Of a stretch of DNA of 17,868 nt, positions 7,829 to 15,627 are shown piece by piece; within the stretch, counting starts at the first letter, position 1, and the number at the start of each line of letters is the position of its first letter. The notes beneath the pieces are model-generated. The model was given only the letters and a program-made list of their open reading frames with translations. It did not search any database and was not told the DNA's origin. The position numbers and the translations under genes were made by a program. This DNA is from Eubacterium sp. (lineage in GTDB: Bacteria > Bacillota > Clostridia > Lachnospirales > Lachnospiraceae). The stretch is taken from assembly GCA_003486385.1 (NCBI GenBank), contig DNFT01000048.1, positions 1-17,868 of the forward strand. Reading direction: 5' to 3'.

Positions 7829-8821
7829 ATGAAATATATAAGAAAATCGATATGCTCTTTGCTGTTATGTGTGTCAATGCTTGCTGTATTATTGACAGGG
7901 TGTTCAGGCGGTAAAGGGACAGCAGCAACAGGCGATGCCAGGATTCTTATAGCAACCTGCGCTAAGGGAGATGCTTTCAGGGATATGCTGATAGCGGCAT
8001 TGGAATCGGCATGCGATGAGCAGGGAATAGGACATGACACCGTCTATGCGGAGCAGTCGGCAGAGCAGCAGGTAGCACAGGTCAAGGAAGCTAAGAGCCA
8101 GGGCTATACAGCGGTAATATGCAGGCTTATAGATGTAGATACGGCGCTTCAGGTTGAGAGGGCAGCAGATGGGCTGCCGGTAATATTTGTAAACAACTGT
8201 CCTGATGAGGGATATCTGAAGGCGGATGAATACATCTATGTTGCTTCCAATGAGAGTGTAGCGGGAAGCTATCAGGCACAGTATGTCCTGGACAAGCTGT
8301 CGGGCAAGAGTGAGATAAACGTAATGATTTTACAGGGTGAAAAGACTCATTCCGCAACAAAGGGCAGAACTGAGGCAGCGAAGAGGGTACTCAATGAGTC
8401 GGGCAAGAAGATTAATTATCTTTTTCAGGACTATGCTGATTGGAGCCCGGAGTTAGGACAGGAGTATTTTGAGATATTTAATTCCACGGGAAGGACTGTG
8501 GATTGTGTAATCAGTAATAATGATTCCATGGCAGTCGGAGCGATAGCGGGAATGGAGGCATGCGGAATTGACCCTGCCACAATAGTGGTCTGTGGTGTTG
8601 ATGCCACTGCCGATGCATGCCGGCTTGTAAAAGAGGGAAAGATGGACTTTACAGTCTGCCAGAATGCAGTCAATCAGGCGAATGCGGCGGTCGATGTTGC
8701 GGTGCTCCTCTCATCAGGAAAATCAATAAAGGACTATGCCGGAACATCGGATACAGGCTATCAGGTGTGGGTGGATTTTGAGAAGGTCGATGCGGCGAAT
8801 GTTGATAAGTATATAAAATAA
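7829..8821 (+). CDS. Sugar-type substrate-binding lipoprotein (Peripla_BP_4 family)
   Basis: This is an extracytoplasmic ligand-binding protein anchored by lipid. The signal peptide has a basic start (KYIRK), a hydrophobic core and a lipobox LTGC with the lipidated Cys at residue 25. The mature part resembles the ribose/galactose-binding fold: DARILIATCAKGDAFRDMLI at the first strand, VNNCPDEGY, then DCVISNNDSMAVGAIAGMEA and VVCGVDATADA, all typical of the family. The length (330 aa) is normal. AGGAGGG at about 7814-7820 overlaps the stop of the receptor gene. No ABC permease or ATPase gene is in the window, so the protein may present a bound ligand to the adjacent receptor rather than feed a transporter, or it may serve a transporter encoded elsewhere. 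The ligand cannot be named from the sequence; a sugar is likely from the fold. Confidence 0.92.
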   Translation: MKYIRKSICSLLLCVSMLAVLLTGCSGGKGTAATGDARILIATCAKGDAFRDMLIAALESACDEQGIGHDTVYAEQSAEQQVAQVKEAKSQGYTAVICRLIDVDTALQVERAADGLPVIFVNNCPDEGYLKADEYIYVASNESVAGSYQAQYVLDKLSGKSEINVMILQGEKTHSATKGRTEAAKRVLNESGKKINYLFQDYADWSPELGQEYFEIFNSTGRTVDCVISNNDSMAVGAIAGMEACGIDPATIVVCGVDATADACRLVKEGKMDFTVCQNAVNQANAAVDVAVLLSSGKSIKDYAGTSDTGYQVWVDFEKVDAANVDKYIK

Positions 8822-8855
8822 TCAGATGATGTTTTGATATTCAACACCATCTGAT
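8821..8855. terminator. Probable shared terminator between convergent genes
   Basis: A 13-bp inverted repeat with one mismatch (arms 8821-8833 and 8843-8855, ATCAGATGATGTT and AACACCATCTGAT) with a 9-base loop starts at the stop of the binding-protein gene. On the minus strand the stem is followed by a T-rich run (TATTTTATATACTT), so it could stop transcription from the convergent oxidoreductase gene. On the plus strand the following T content is weak. Confidence 0.6.
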
Positions 8856-8903
8856 GTTATGATATACATTTCTGAAAAGTATGTAATATAGTGGGGGCAG
8901 AGA

Positions 8904-9704
8904 CTATGGTCTCTGTCCAAGCCCACCTTCGAGAGTAAGGGTTTCACCTGTCATGAACTTGAAATCAGGTGAGGCAAGCTGTACGCATACACGGCCTATC
9001 TCTGTCTCTACATTTCCGTAGTGTCCCATAGGCGGCATTTTGACATTCGCCTTGAATGCCTCAGGGTATGCATTTGCAAAGTTCTCAAGCTGTGCGGTCC
9101 ATGCGAGCGGACATACAATGTTGACATTGATTCCATCAGGCCCCCATTCGGTAGCAGCTACTCTTGTAAGACCTCTTATACCCTCCTTGGCAGCAGCGTA
9201 GGCACATTGACCGAAGTTTCCGAAAAGACCTGCGCCCGATGCAAAGTTGATAACGGAACCCTTAGTCTCCTTAAGGTATGGATAACATGCCTTCATATAG
9301 TAGAAGGCGGCATACAGTCCGGAGTAGACAGCAAGGTCGAACTGCTCAGTTGTGTGGTCTGCGAGAGTGACACCGGATGCGGATGCCTGTGCATTGTTGA
9401 TGAGCACATCAATACGTCCGAAGGTATCAATTGTCTGCCTGATAACATTGGCAACAGTAGCTTCGTTATCTGTGCCGGCATTCACATCTGCCTGTACAGG
9501 GAGGACCTTGATGCCGAATTTCTCTTCAAGCTCTGCCTTTGCCTCTTCAAGTTTCCTAACATTTCTTCCGGTGATTACAAGATTTGCTCCCTCCTTAGCA
9601 TAGGCTGTCGCAATACCGTAACCGATAGAACCACAGCTTCCGTCCTTGAGGATGGCTCTTCCTCCGCCCGTTATAATGGCTGTCTTACCTGTCAAAAATC
9701 CCAT
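8904..9704 (-). CDS. SDR-family NAD(P)-dependent oxidoreductase
   Basis: This is a soluble short-chain dehydrogenase/reductase of 266 aa with an N-terminal Rossmann fold. The glycine-rich motif is unusual: TGGG at residues 12-15 is followed by an insertion, and the helix begins GSIGYGIA (25-32), a spacing that recalls enoyl-ACP reductases. Other family marks are INNAQ (102-106) in place of NNAG, catalytic S156, Y169 and K173 in the order S-12 residues-YxxxK, and a C-terminal TGETLTLEGG. The position where the fourth catalytic residue Asn usually lies reads VYSG, so that Asn seems absent. The start has AGAAAGGGG upstream on the minus strand (about 9709-9719). The gene stands alone, convergent to the binding-protein gene. 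Its substrate is unknown; a hydroxy- or keto-compound is expected from the family. Confidence 0.9.
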   Translation of the reverse strand: MGFLTGKTAIITGGGRAILKDGSCGSIGYGIATAYAKEGANLVITGRNVRKLEEAKAELEEKFGIKVLPVQADVNAGTDNEATVANVIRQTIDTFGRIDVLINNAQASASGVTLADHTTEQFDLAVYSGLYAAFYYMKACYPYLKETKGSVINFASGAGLFGNFGQCAYAAAKEGIRGLTRVAATEWGPDGINVNIVCPLAWTAQLENFANAYPEAFKANVKMPPMGHYGNVETEIGRVCVQLASPDFKFMTGETLTLEGGLGQRP

Positions 9705-10117
9705 TCTAATACCCCTTTCTGAATAATTTAATTAAGTTTAGTAGGCATATTAATGTATATAAGTATCGACTTTAATACACTATATATGTAAAGTATAACA
9801 TAGTTGCGTGATAATTGTATATAATAATTAAAAATTTAACAAAAATAAAATTCAAAATAATAATTTGTTAATAAAAAATGCAATATCGTTATATTGTCGT
9901 CAATAATTGTGAATGATATACTAGTACATCGAATAATAAATAACTTACACCTTGACTTGCCTGATTTTTCATCTGCCGCGTTGTTGTCAATCGACGTAGC
10001 CACCGCTGTGCCTCATTCCTCCGCATTGCATATGAAACAATCATTCGGCGACAATGTATCAGAAACTTATTTTCGGTGTATTAGACACGCAAAAGTATAT
10101 ACAGAGGAGATGGGAAT
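9705..10117. other. Gene-free region with an embedded repeat-like block
   Basis: The 413 bases between the divergent oxidoreductase and nuclease genes start very AT-rich (9705-9945) and then switch to a more balanced block (about 9950-10060, from CTTGACTTGCC to CGACAATG). Short open frames exist on both strands, but none has a proper ribosome binding site. The promoters of both flanking genes must lie here. I could not identify convincing -35/-10 pairs for either. The balanced block resembles a dispersed intergenic repeat more than a gene. Confidence 0.45.
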
Positions 10118-11224
10118 ATGCACATAAAAAAGTGTTTTGGAGAAATGCTGGAACAACCTGGCGGAGAATTTAAGGTTAGTATAGAAAAAGATAATAAAAA
10201 TACAAAAAAACTGAGAAGTATTATGTTGGCAGTATCAGTTTTTTTGTTGTGTACAATTACAGGGTGTGATAGTCCGGATTATACTGCCTCCATAAAGGAA
10301 TCATTTTCAAGTACAGATACAATGGCTCCCACGGATACCTCAGATGACATTGTTTCGACCGGTGAGGCGCTATCAGAAGAGGATGTTCTGGTAGATGTCA
10401 GCAGCCTTTCCATACCGGAATATAGTGGGACAGATTTCTATGTGGTCAATGACAATGTCCCTTTTTTCAATGAGAAAATAAAAGCTTATCCGGGGGACAG
10501 CTTTATTTATCTGTCGGAGCTGGATGAACTGGGGAGGTGTGGAACATGTGCAGGACTGTTCTCCTACATGACCCTGCCTGAGGAGGAAAGAGGAGAAATC
10601 GGACATATTAAGCCGAGCGGCTGGCACACGGCAAAGTACGATAAATCGGTTATACCGGATATGTATTTATACAACAGATGTCATCTTCTCATGTATGCTG
10701 TTTCAGGTATAAATGATGATACAAGAAATCTTATTACAGGAACAAGACAGCTGAATCTTGATATGCTGGAGCTTGAAAATCAGGTTTTAGATACTCTGAA
10801 GTATGATGAGAGTGTGAAACTGTTGTACAGGGTAACACCTATATTTGATGGGGATAATCTTGTTGCAAAGGGGGTATTGATGGAGGCGGCAAGCCTTGGA
10901 GATGGTGATGGGTTAAGCTTCTGCATGTTTATCTACAATGTACAGGATGGAATTGTAATAGATTATGCGACGGGTGACAGTCGGCTTGCGGATGATTCGC
11001 AGACTACACAGGAGATAACACAACAGAGTACCACAGAAGAGACAGCACAGGAGACAATGCAGTCAGGCGGGGGCTATGTTGCGAATATGAACACTAAGAA
11101 GTTTCATTATCCATCGTGTTCATCAGTCAGGCAGATAAATGCGGAAAACAGATGGGATTATACAGGAACGAGGGAAGAGCTTATAAGTATGGGATATGAG
11201 CCGTGCAGGAAATGTAATCCATGA
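10118..11224 (+). CDS. Lipoprotein of the DNA/RNA non-specific endonuclease family with C-terminal Cys/His domain
   Basis: This is a surface-anchored nuclease of the EndA/Endonuclea_NS_2 type, which cuts extracellular nucleic acid for nutrient use or DNA uptake. The hydrophobic segment ends in ITGC, with the lipidated Cys at residue 50. It is preceded by an unusually long 33-residue charged n-region; the start at 10118 has GAGGAG at 10104-10109. A Ser/Thr-rich linker (about 55-95) leads to the nuclease domain (about 100-285). It has GHIKPSGWH, then YNRCHLL with the expected catalytic His189 (the classical motif is DRGH), and NLITGTRQLN with metal-site Asn204. After a Gln/Thr-rich linker (295-315) comes a small domain, KKFHYPSCSSV followed by GYEPCRKC (H330, C334, C363, C366). 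It resembles Ada-like zinc-binding tails found on secreted nucleases. The gene is monocistronic in this window. Confidence 0.88.
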   Translation: MHIKKCFGEMLEQPGGEFKVSIEKDNKNTKKLRSIMLAVSVFLLCTITGCDSPDYTASIKESFSSTDTMAPTDTSDDIVSTGEALSEEDVLVDVSSLSIPEYSGTDFYVVNDNVPFFNEKIKAYPGDSFIYLSELDELGRCGTCAGLFSYMTLPEEERGEIGHIKPSGWHTAKYDKSVIPDMYLYNRCHLLMYAVSGINDDTRNLITGTRQLNLDMLELENQVLDTLKYDESVKLLYRVTPIFDGDNLVAKGVLMEAASLGDGDGLSFCMFIYNVQDGIVIDYATGDSRLADDSQTTQEITQQSTTEETAQETMQSGGGYVANMNTKKFHYPSCSSVRQINAENRWDYTGTREELISMGYEPCRKCNP

Positions 11225-11370
11225 GGAAGTGGGGAACAGCTTAAAGTATAGCTGCACTCTTATCTAACCTTTTTTCACTTTTTAATGTGTTTTTTGCATG
11301 TACTATCCTATAACAAACTGATAATATGAAGCCATGGTTGTAATAAGCAAAAACAATTTATGGAGGGATT

Positions 11371-13434
11371 ATGAAGCAGTATACAAAACCATTATCACTG
11401 AGAAATGTTCAGGTAAATGACAAGTTCTGGAAGGAGAAGATGGAGCTTGTAAGAAAAGAGGTTATTCCATACCAGTGGGACGCATTGAATGACAAGGTGG
11501 AAGGCGCAGCACCGAGCTTCTGCATGAGAAATTTCAAGGTGGCGGGAAAAATTACGAAGGCTAGACGTGAGCTGGGTGATAAATATCAGGATAAGGTATG
11601 GCCTCTTGATACCTTTGAGACACTACCGCAGGACATGGAACATCCAGAGGACAGATTTTATGGCTTCCTGTTTCAGGACAGCGACTTTTCCAAGTGGATT
11701 GAGGCGGTCGCATATTCTCTTACGCAGCATCCGGATGAGGAGCTTGAGCGCATAGCGGATGGGGCAATCGACATAGTATGTGCGGCACAGCAGGATAACG
11801 GCTATCTTGATACATATTATATAATAAATGACATGTCGAAGGTGTTCACGAATCTCCGCGATAACCATGAGCTCTATTGCTTCGGGCATCTCACTGAGGG
11901 TGCGGTCGCATACTATGAGGCTACAGGAAAGGATAAGCTTTTGAACGCAGCGCGCAGATTTGCAGACTATGTATATGACTGCTTCGGTGAGGAAGAGGGA
12001 AAGAAGAAGGGCTATCCTGGCCATGAGATTGCCGAGATGGCGCTTATGAGACTGTACGATGTGACAGGTGAAGAAAAATACAGAAGGCTTGCAGAATTTT
12101 TTATAAACCAGAGAGGAACAAGACCGTATTATTTTGATGAGGAGCACCCTGAGGTTGTGAAGAAGGGACATGAGAATGAGCTCCGCCATTTTTACCATCA
12201 GGCGCACCTGCCTGTGCGCGTGCAGGATGAGGCATTAGGACATTCGGTGCGTGCAGTATATCTGTATTCCGGAATGGCAGATGTCGCGAGAGTGGATGAT
12301 GATGACGCACTCTATGAGGCATGTCTTAAGTTGTGGAACAATATCACACAGAAGAAGATGTATGTGACAGGGGGAATCGGTGCGACGCATTTAGGTGAGG
12401 CATTTTCATTTAACTATGACCTGCCTAATGATACGGCTTACTCTGAAACCTGTGCAGCCATCGGTCTTGTGTTCTTTGCAAGAAGAATGCTTGAGATAAA
12501 GCCGGACAGAAGATTTTCAGATGTTATGGAAAGGGCGCTTTACAATACAGTCCTTGCAGGAATGGCGGCGGACGGAAAGAGCTTTTTCTATGTAAATCCA
12601 TTGGAGGTATATCCGAAGGCATGTCATGAGGATGCCAGAAAATTTCATGTAAAACCAATCCGCCAGAAATGGTTCGGCTGCGCATGCTGCCCTCCTAACA
12701 TTGCAAGGCTTTTAAGCTCACTTGCCATGTATGCATATACAGAGAATGAGGATACACTTTTTGCACACCTTTTCGTAGGAGGAAGTGTGAAAAAGGCTGT
12801 CAATGGAAAAGAGCTGAGCTTTGAAGTCACCACAGATATGCCATGGCAGGGAACCACGGTATACTCGTGCACCAATGAGCAGAGTGTACATGGAAGCCTT
12901 GCAATCCGCATACCGGAGTGGAGCAGAAGCTTCAAGGTGAGCGGTGTCACCGGAGAGCTTGATGAGAACAGCGTACAGCTTAGGGACGGATATTTATATA
13001 TAGCGCATGACTGGAGGAAGGGGGATACAGTCAGGCTTGAACTCTCAATGGAGCCGGAATTTATTGCTGCCAACAATGAGGTACGCGAGGATATAAATAA
13101 GACGGCACTTCGCCGCGGACCGTTCATCTATTGTCTTGAGGAGGCAGACAACGGAACAGACCTTCATACCCTCAGCGTTTGCGCGGCAGCTAAGCCTGAG
13201 ACGGTTATGATGAATATTGCCGGTACGGATGTGGCTGCGCTGCGGATTGATGGAAAGAAGCTGATTAACGTCTGCGATTCCCCGGACGTTGACGCAGAGA
13301 CGAAAACTGCTCTGTTATATACCACGCTTAAAAAGCCTGAGTATAAGGATGTGAAATTGACGTATGTTCCGTATTATGCATGGAACAACCGAGGTGAGGG
13401 CGAGATGAGTGTGTGGGTAAACTATATATTATAA
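11371..13434 (+). CDS. Beta-L-arabinofuranosidase, glycoside hydrolase family 127
   Basis: This enzyme is expected to release L-arabinofuranose from beta-linked arabino-oligosaccharides. The 687-aa protein has an (alpha/alpha)6-barrel and C-terminal beta domains like Bifidobacterium longum HypBA1. The zinc and cysteine active site is complete by motif alignment. GEAFSFNYDLPND has the likely acid/base E343 (HypBA1 E322). SETCA gives E359 and C361 (E338 and C340). WFGCACCPPN gives nucleophile C439 and C440 (C417 and C418). The 16-residue spacing between the two Glu is the same as in HypBA1. No signal peptide is present, so it acts in the cytoplasm on imported sugars. GGAGGG at about 11362-11366 precedes the ATG. 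The gene is followed by a strong terminator, so it is its own transcription unit next to the regulator and GH43 operon. The exact substrate (arabinan, extensin glycan or another) is not readable. Confidence 0.92.
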   Translation: MKQYTKPLSLRNVQVNDKFWKEKMELVRKEVIPYQWDALNDKVEGAAPSFCMRNFKVAGKITKARRELGDKYQDKVWPLDTFETLPQDMEHPEDRFYGFLFQDSDFSKWIEAVAYSLTQHPDEELERIADGAIDIVCAAQQDNGYLDTYYIINDMSKVFTNLRDNHELYCFGHLTEGAVAYYEATGKDKLLNAARRFADYVYDCFGEEEGKKKGYPGHEIAEMALMRLYDVTGEEKYRRLAEFFINQRGTRPYYFDEEHPEVVKKGHENELRHFYHQAHLPVRVQDEALGHSVRAVYLYSGMADVARVDDDDALYEACLKLWNNITQKKMYVTGGIGATHLGEAFSFNYDLPNDTAYSETCAAIGLVFFARRMLEIKPDRRFSDVMERALYNTVLAGMAADGKSFFYVNPLEVYPKACHEDARKFHVKPIRQKWFGCACCPPNIARLLSSLAMYAYTENEDTLFAHLFVGGSVKKAVNGKELSFEVTTDMPWQGTTVYSCTNEQSVHGSLAIRIPEWSRSFKVSGVTGELDENSVQLRDGYLYIAHDWRKGDTVRLELSMEPEFIAANNEVREDINKTALRRGPFIYCLEEADNGTDLHTLSVCAAAKPETVMMNIAGTDVAALRIDGKKLINVCDSPDVDAETKTALLYTTLKKPEYKDVKLTYVPYYAWNNRGEGEMSVWVNYIL

Positions 13435-13453
13435 TCACATACATTGTGATGAG

Positions 13454-13488
13454 GCGGTATGCGGCTATTAGGCTGCATGCCGCTTTTT
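13454..13488 (+). terminator. Rho-independent terminator after the GH127 gene
   Basis: GCGGTATGC (13454-13462) and GCATGCCGC (13475-13483) form a 9-bp stem with one G-T pair, a 12-base loop and a run of five T (13484-13488). It lies 20 bases after the stop codon and separates the hydrolase from the downstream operon. Confidence 0.9.
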
Positions 13489-13536
13489 ATCATGCCGTTG
13501 AGAAATATGCTGTAAAACCGCAATTTCTACCCACTG

Positions 13537-13592
13537 ATTAGCAATATATTGTTAGTAAACGATTTGACGATAATATAAAATATATTTTAATA
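13537..13592 (+). promoter_or_regulatory. Candidate promoter with an upstream operator-like palindrome
   Basis: TTGACG at 13564-13569 is a good -35. The -10 is weak: TTAATA (13587-13592, spacer 17) or TAATAG one base later. Just upstream lies a 20-bp imperfect palindrome, ATTAGCAATATATTGTTAGT (13537-13556), with a perfect 10-bp core CAATATATTG and 8 of 10 arm positions paired. A weak -10 with a dyad immediately before the -35 suggests activator control. The regulator is not in the window. Confidence 0.4.
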
Positions 13593-13642
13593 GATAAGTC
13601 TGATATGTGAATTTACAGGAGCGGATATTTTTAATCGTGGAT

Positions 13643-13673
13643 GGCGGTTTGCCAATGGATGGTCAGAGCCGCC
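13643..13673 (+). promoter_or_regulatory. Nested leader hairpin just before the RBS of the GGDEF operon
   Basis: GGCGG (13643-13647) pairs with CCGCC (13669-13673), and inside that, GCCA (13651-13654) can pair with TGGT (13660-13663, one G-T). The structure ends 8 bases before the GGGGA ribosome binding site, so it could tune translation. It does not match the c-di-GMP riboswitch consensus or another class I know. Confidence 0.35.
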
Positions 13674-13691
13674 TAAGAAATGGGGATTAGC

Positions 13692-15623
13692 ATGGGTAAA
13701 AGGATTGCTGTTTTTTCTACGGCGTGGAATGCAGAGCTCATCGGAGAGTTTCTGCGTGGAATGAGCAGGCGGGCAAGAGAAACAGGCAACAGTCTATATA
13801 TCTTTAACAACTATGGAGGCTTCCATGGTGAGAAGGAGTATAATGACTGTGAATACAATATCTTCGAGCTTGCTCTGAAGTCTAACTTTGACGGTGCCGT
13901 CATTATTTCCAACAATATTGCTTCAAGAGAGAGGGTGGTCAAGCTTGTAGGACAGCTTAAGGAAAGGAACATACCATGTATCAGTGTAGAGCAGGAAATA
14001 GACGGTGTGTGTATGGTGGGAACGGACAACTATGCGGCTATGGCGGATGTGGTTGAACACCTTATAGAGGTTCATAAGTGCAGGGTTTTTAACTATATCG
14101 GAGGTCCGGCAGCGAATATGGAGGCAATGCAGAGAAGGCAGGCTTTCTGTGATACTCTCAGGCGGCACGGAATAGAGCCTGAGACAAGGCGGATGGGAGA
14201 TTATTCGTTCAATGAATCTGATGGTGAGAAGGCGTTTAATGATTTTGCAGACAGAGGATGCCTGCTGGCTGATGTGGTTGTGTGTGCCAATGATATGATG
14301 GCGATAGGGTTTATAAGCAAGTTAGAGCAGTGTGGCTATAAGGTGCCTGAGGATATGAGGGTTACAGGCTTTGACAATACGCTGAGGGCACAGAGCAATA
14401 TTCCCGGACTTGCAAGCGTTAAGCGCTGCAATGAGGAACTTGGCAGGCAGTGTGTTGACAGTATGATTAGGATGCTGGCAGGTGGGATATATCCTAAAAA
14501 TGAGTACAGCACACATGAATATGTACCAAATGAGAGCTGCGGCTGTGTACCGTATGTAGTGACAGAAAGGCACAGAAAAAAAGAGATATTTGATATCTTG
14601 TACACGAATGAGGAGATAAGGCGTAAGATTAATTATATGCAGACACGGCTTATGACAGCACCTTCTCTTGAAGATTTTGCAGTCAAGCTGTGGTGGGAAC
14701 TTGACAATTTTAAGATTGATAATTTCTGTCTGCTCATAGACGAAAGTAAATATAAGGAAAATGGTGTGGAGCCGTCATACGGAATAGATGATGAAGCTGT
14801 TGCTGCAGACGCGCAGGAAGCACCATCATTGGAATATCCCGAAAATATGCTGCTTTTGCTCAATAAAAAAAGTACGGACAACAGACCTGTTTCATTTGTC
14901 ACGTCTAAGCTTATACCTGATGGCTTTATTGATGAAAAAGAGAAATCACATATTATAGTGTTTATGCCGCTTCACCATAATGGGCGTCAGTTCGGATATT
15001 GTGTTATGGAGAATGGAATTGAATATATTGAGAATGGAAGCCTGTATTACTGGTTGAGTGTGTTAAATACAGCTCTTGAGACTATCAGGCAGAGCATCTG
15101 TATCCGTGAGCTTAATAAGAAGCTGGCACATCTTTACATGTATGATGTAATGACAGGAATTTACAACCGGTTTGCACTTCAACATGTAGGGGCAATATTA
15201 TTTGAGAAAAATCGCAGAAAGGGCAGGCACACTCTGTTTCTGTTTGCTGATATGGATGGGCTTAAGAAGATAAATGATACCTATGGTCACGAGGTGGGGG
15301 ATGCTGCTATCAAAGCGATGGCACTAATATTAAACGACGTGAAGCCTGATAGTTCGTTTTTCTGTCTTAGATATGGCGGTGATGAATTTCTGCTTATGGG
15401 AAGCTGTGATAATGAGGATGAGGCAGCGAATATTCAGAAGCAGATAGAAAAAAAGATAGATGCTTACAACAGCTCAGGCATGCTTCCTGCTGCATTATCG
15501 GCGAGTATAGGGCATATCATTTCGTCACCTGATGACCACAAAATGGTGATGGAGGATTATATCAGGACGGCGGATAAGATGATGTATAGGATTAAGCAGG
15601 AAAGAAAAAGAGAGAGGAGATAG
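13692..15623 (+). CDS. Cytoplasmic LacI-type sugar-binding domain fused to a GGDEF diguanylate cyclase
   Basis: This is a soluble sensor that probably makes c-di-GMP in response to a small ligand. Residues 1-285 form a periplasmic-binding-protein-like sensor of LacI type (IAVFSTAWNAEL, DGAVIISNN, VCANDMMAIGF, VTGFDNT), but without the helix-turn-helix of a LacI repressor and without a signal or membrane segment. A linker domain (about 290-475, perhaps GAF-like) leads to the cyclase domain: DVMTGIYNR from D485, FADMDGLKKINDTYGH with metal-binding Asp, and the active-site loop RYGGDEF with GGDEF at 562-566. The inhibitory RxxD site normally found nine residues before GGDEF reads DSSF, so product inhibition at that site is unlikely. 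ATG 13692 is chosen because GGGGA lies 6 bases upstream. ATG 13680 in the same frame has only a weak site. The GH43 gene follows after 4 bases, so the two form an operon. Confidence 0.9.
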   Translation: MGKRIAVFSTAWNAELIGEFLRGMSRRARETGNSLYIFNNYGGFHGEKEYNDCEYNIFELALKSNFDGAVIISNNIASRERVVKLVGQLKERNIPCISVEQEIDGVCMVGTDNYAAMADVVEHLIEVHKCRVFNYIGGPAANMEAMQRRQAFCDTLRRHGIEPETRRMGDYSFNESDGEKAFNDFADRGCLLADVVVCANDMMAIGFISKLEQCGYKVPEDMRVTGFDNTLRAQSNIPGLASVKRCNEELGRQCVDSMIRMLAGGIYPKNEYSTHEYVPNESCGCVPYVVTERHRKKEIFDILYTNEEIRRKINYMQTRLMTAPSLEDFAVKLWWELDNFKIDNFCLLIDESKYKENGVEPSYGIDDEAVAADAQEAPSLEYPENMLLLLNKKSTDNRPVSFVTSKLIPDGFIDEKEKSHIIVFMPLHHNGRQFGYCVMENGIEYIENGSLYYWLSVLNTALETIRQSICIRELNKKLAHLYMYDVMTGIYNRFALQHVGAILFEKNRRKGRHTLFLFADMDGLKKINDTYGHEVGDAAIKAMALILNDVKPDSSFFCLRYGGDEFLLMGSCDNEDEAANIQKQIEKKIDAYNSSGMLPAALSASIGHIISSPDDHKMVMEDYIRTADKMMYRIKQERKRERR

Positions 15624-15627
15624 TTAA

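Noticed and set aside
9021..9722. 233-codon plus-strand frame opposite the SDR gene
   Set aside because: It is the antisense shadow of a clear SDR gene. Its Cys-rich translation has no domain logic.
9894..10127. 77-codon plus-strand frame in the spacer before the nuclease gene
   Set aside because: It has a TTG start without a ribosome binding site, ends by overlapping the nuclease start out of frame, and has no recognisable domain. It crosses the repeat-like block.
11237..11254. CAGCT/AGCTG hairpin after the nuclease gene as a terminator
   Set aside because: The stem is only 5 bp and the nearest T run begins about 15 bases later, so it is too weak to call.
11294..11325. TTGCAT and GATAAT as a promoter for the GH127 gene
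   Set aside because: The spacer is 20 bases and alternatives pair no better, so no convincing promoter was assigned.
11623..12207. 194-codon minus-strand frame inside the GH127 gene
   Set aside because: It is antisense to a complete, motif-verified hydrolase and has no ribosome binding site or domain of its own.
13597..13691. c-di-GMP riboswitch in the leader of the GGDEF operon
   Set aside because: The leader lacks the conserved GEMM core and receptor segments; only a simple nested hairpin is visible.
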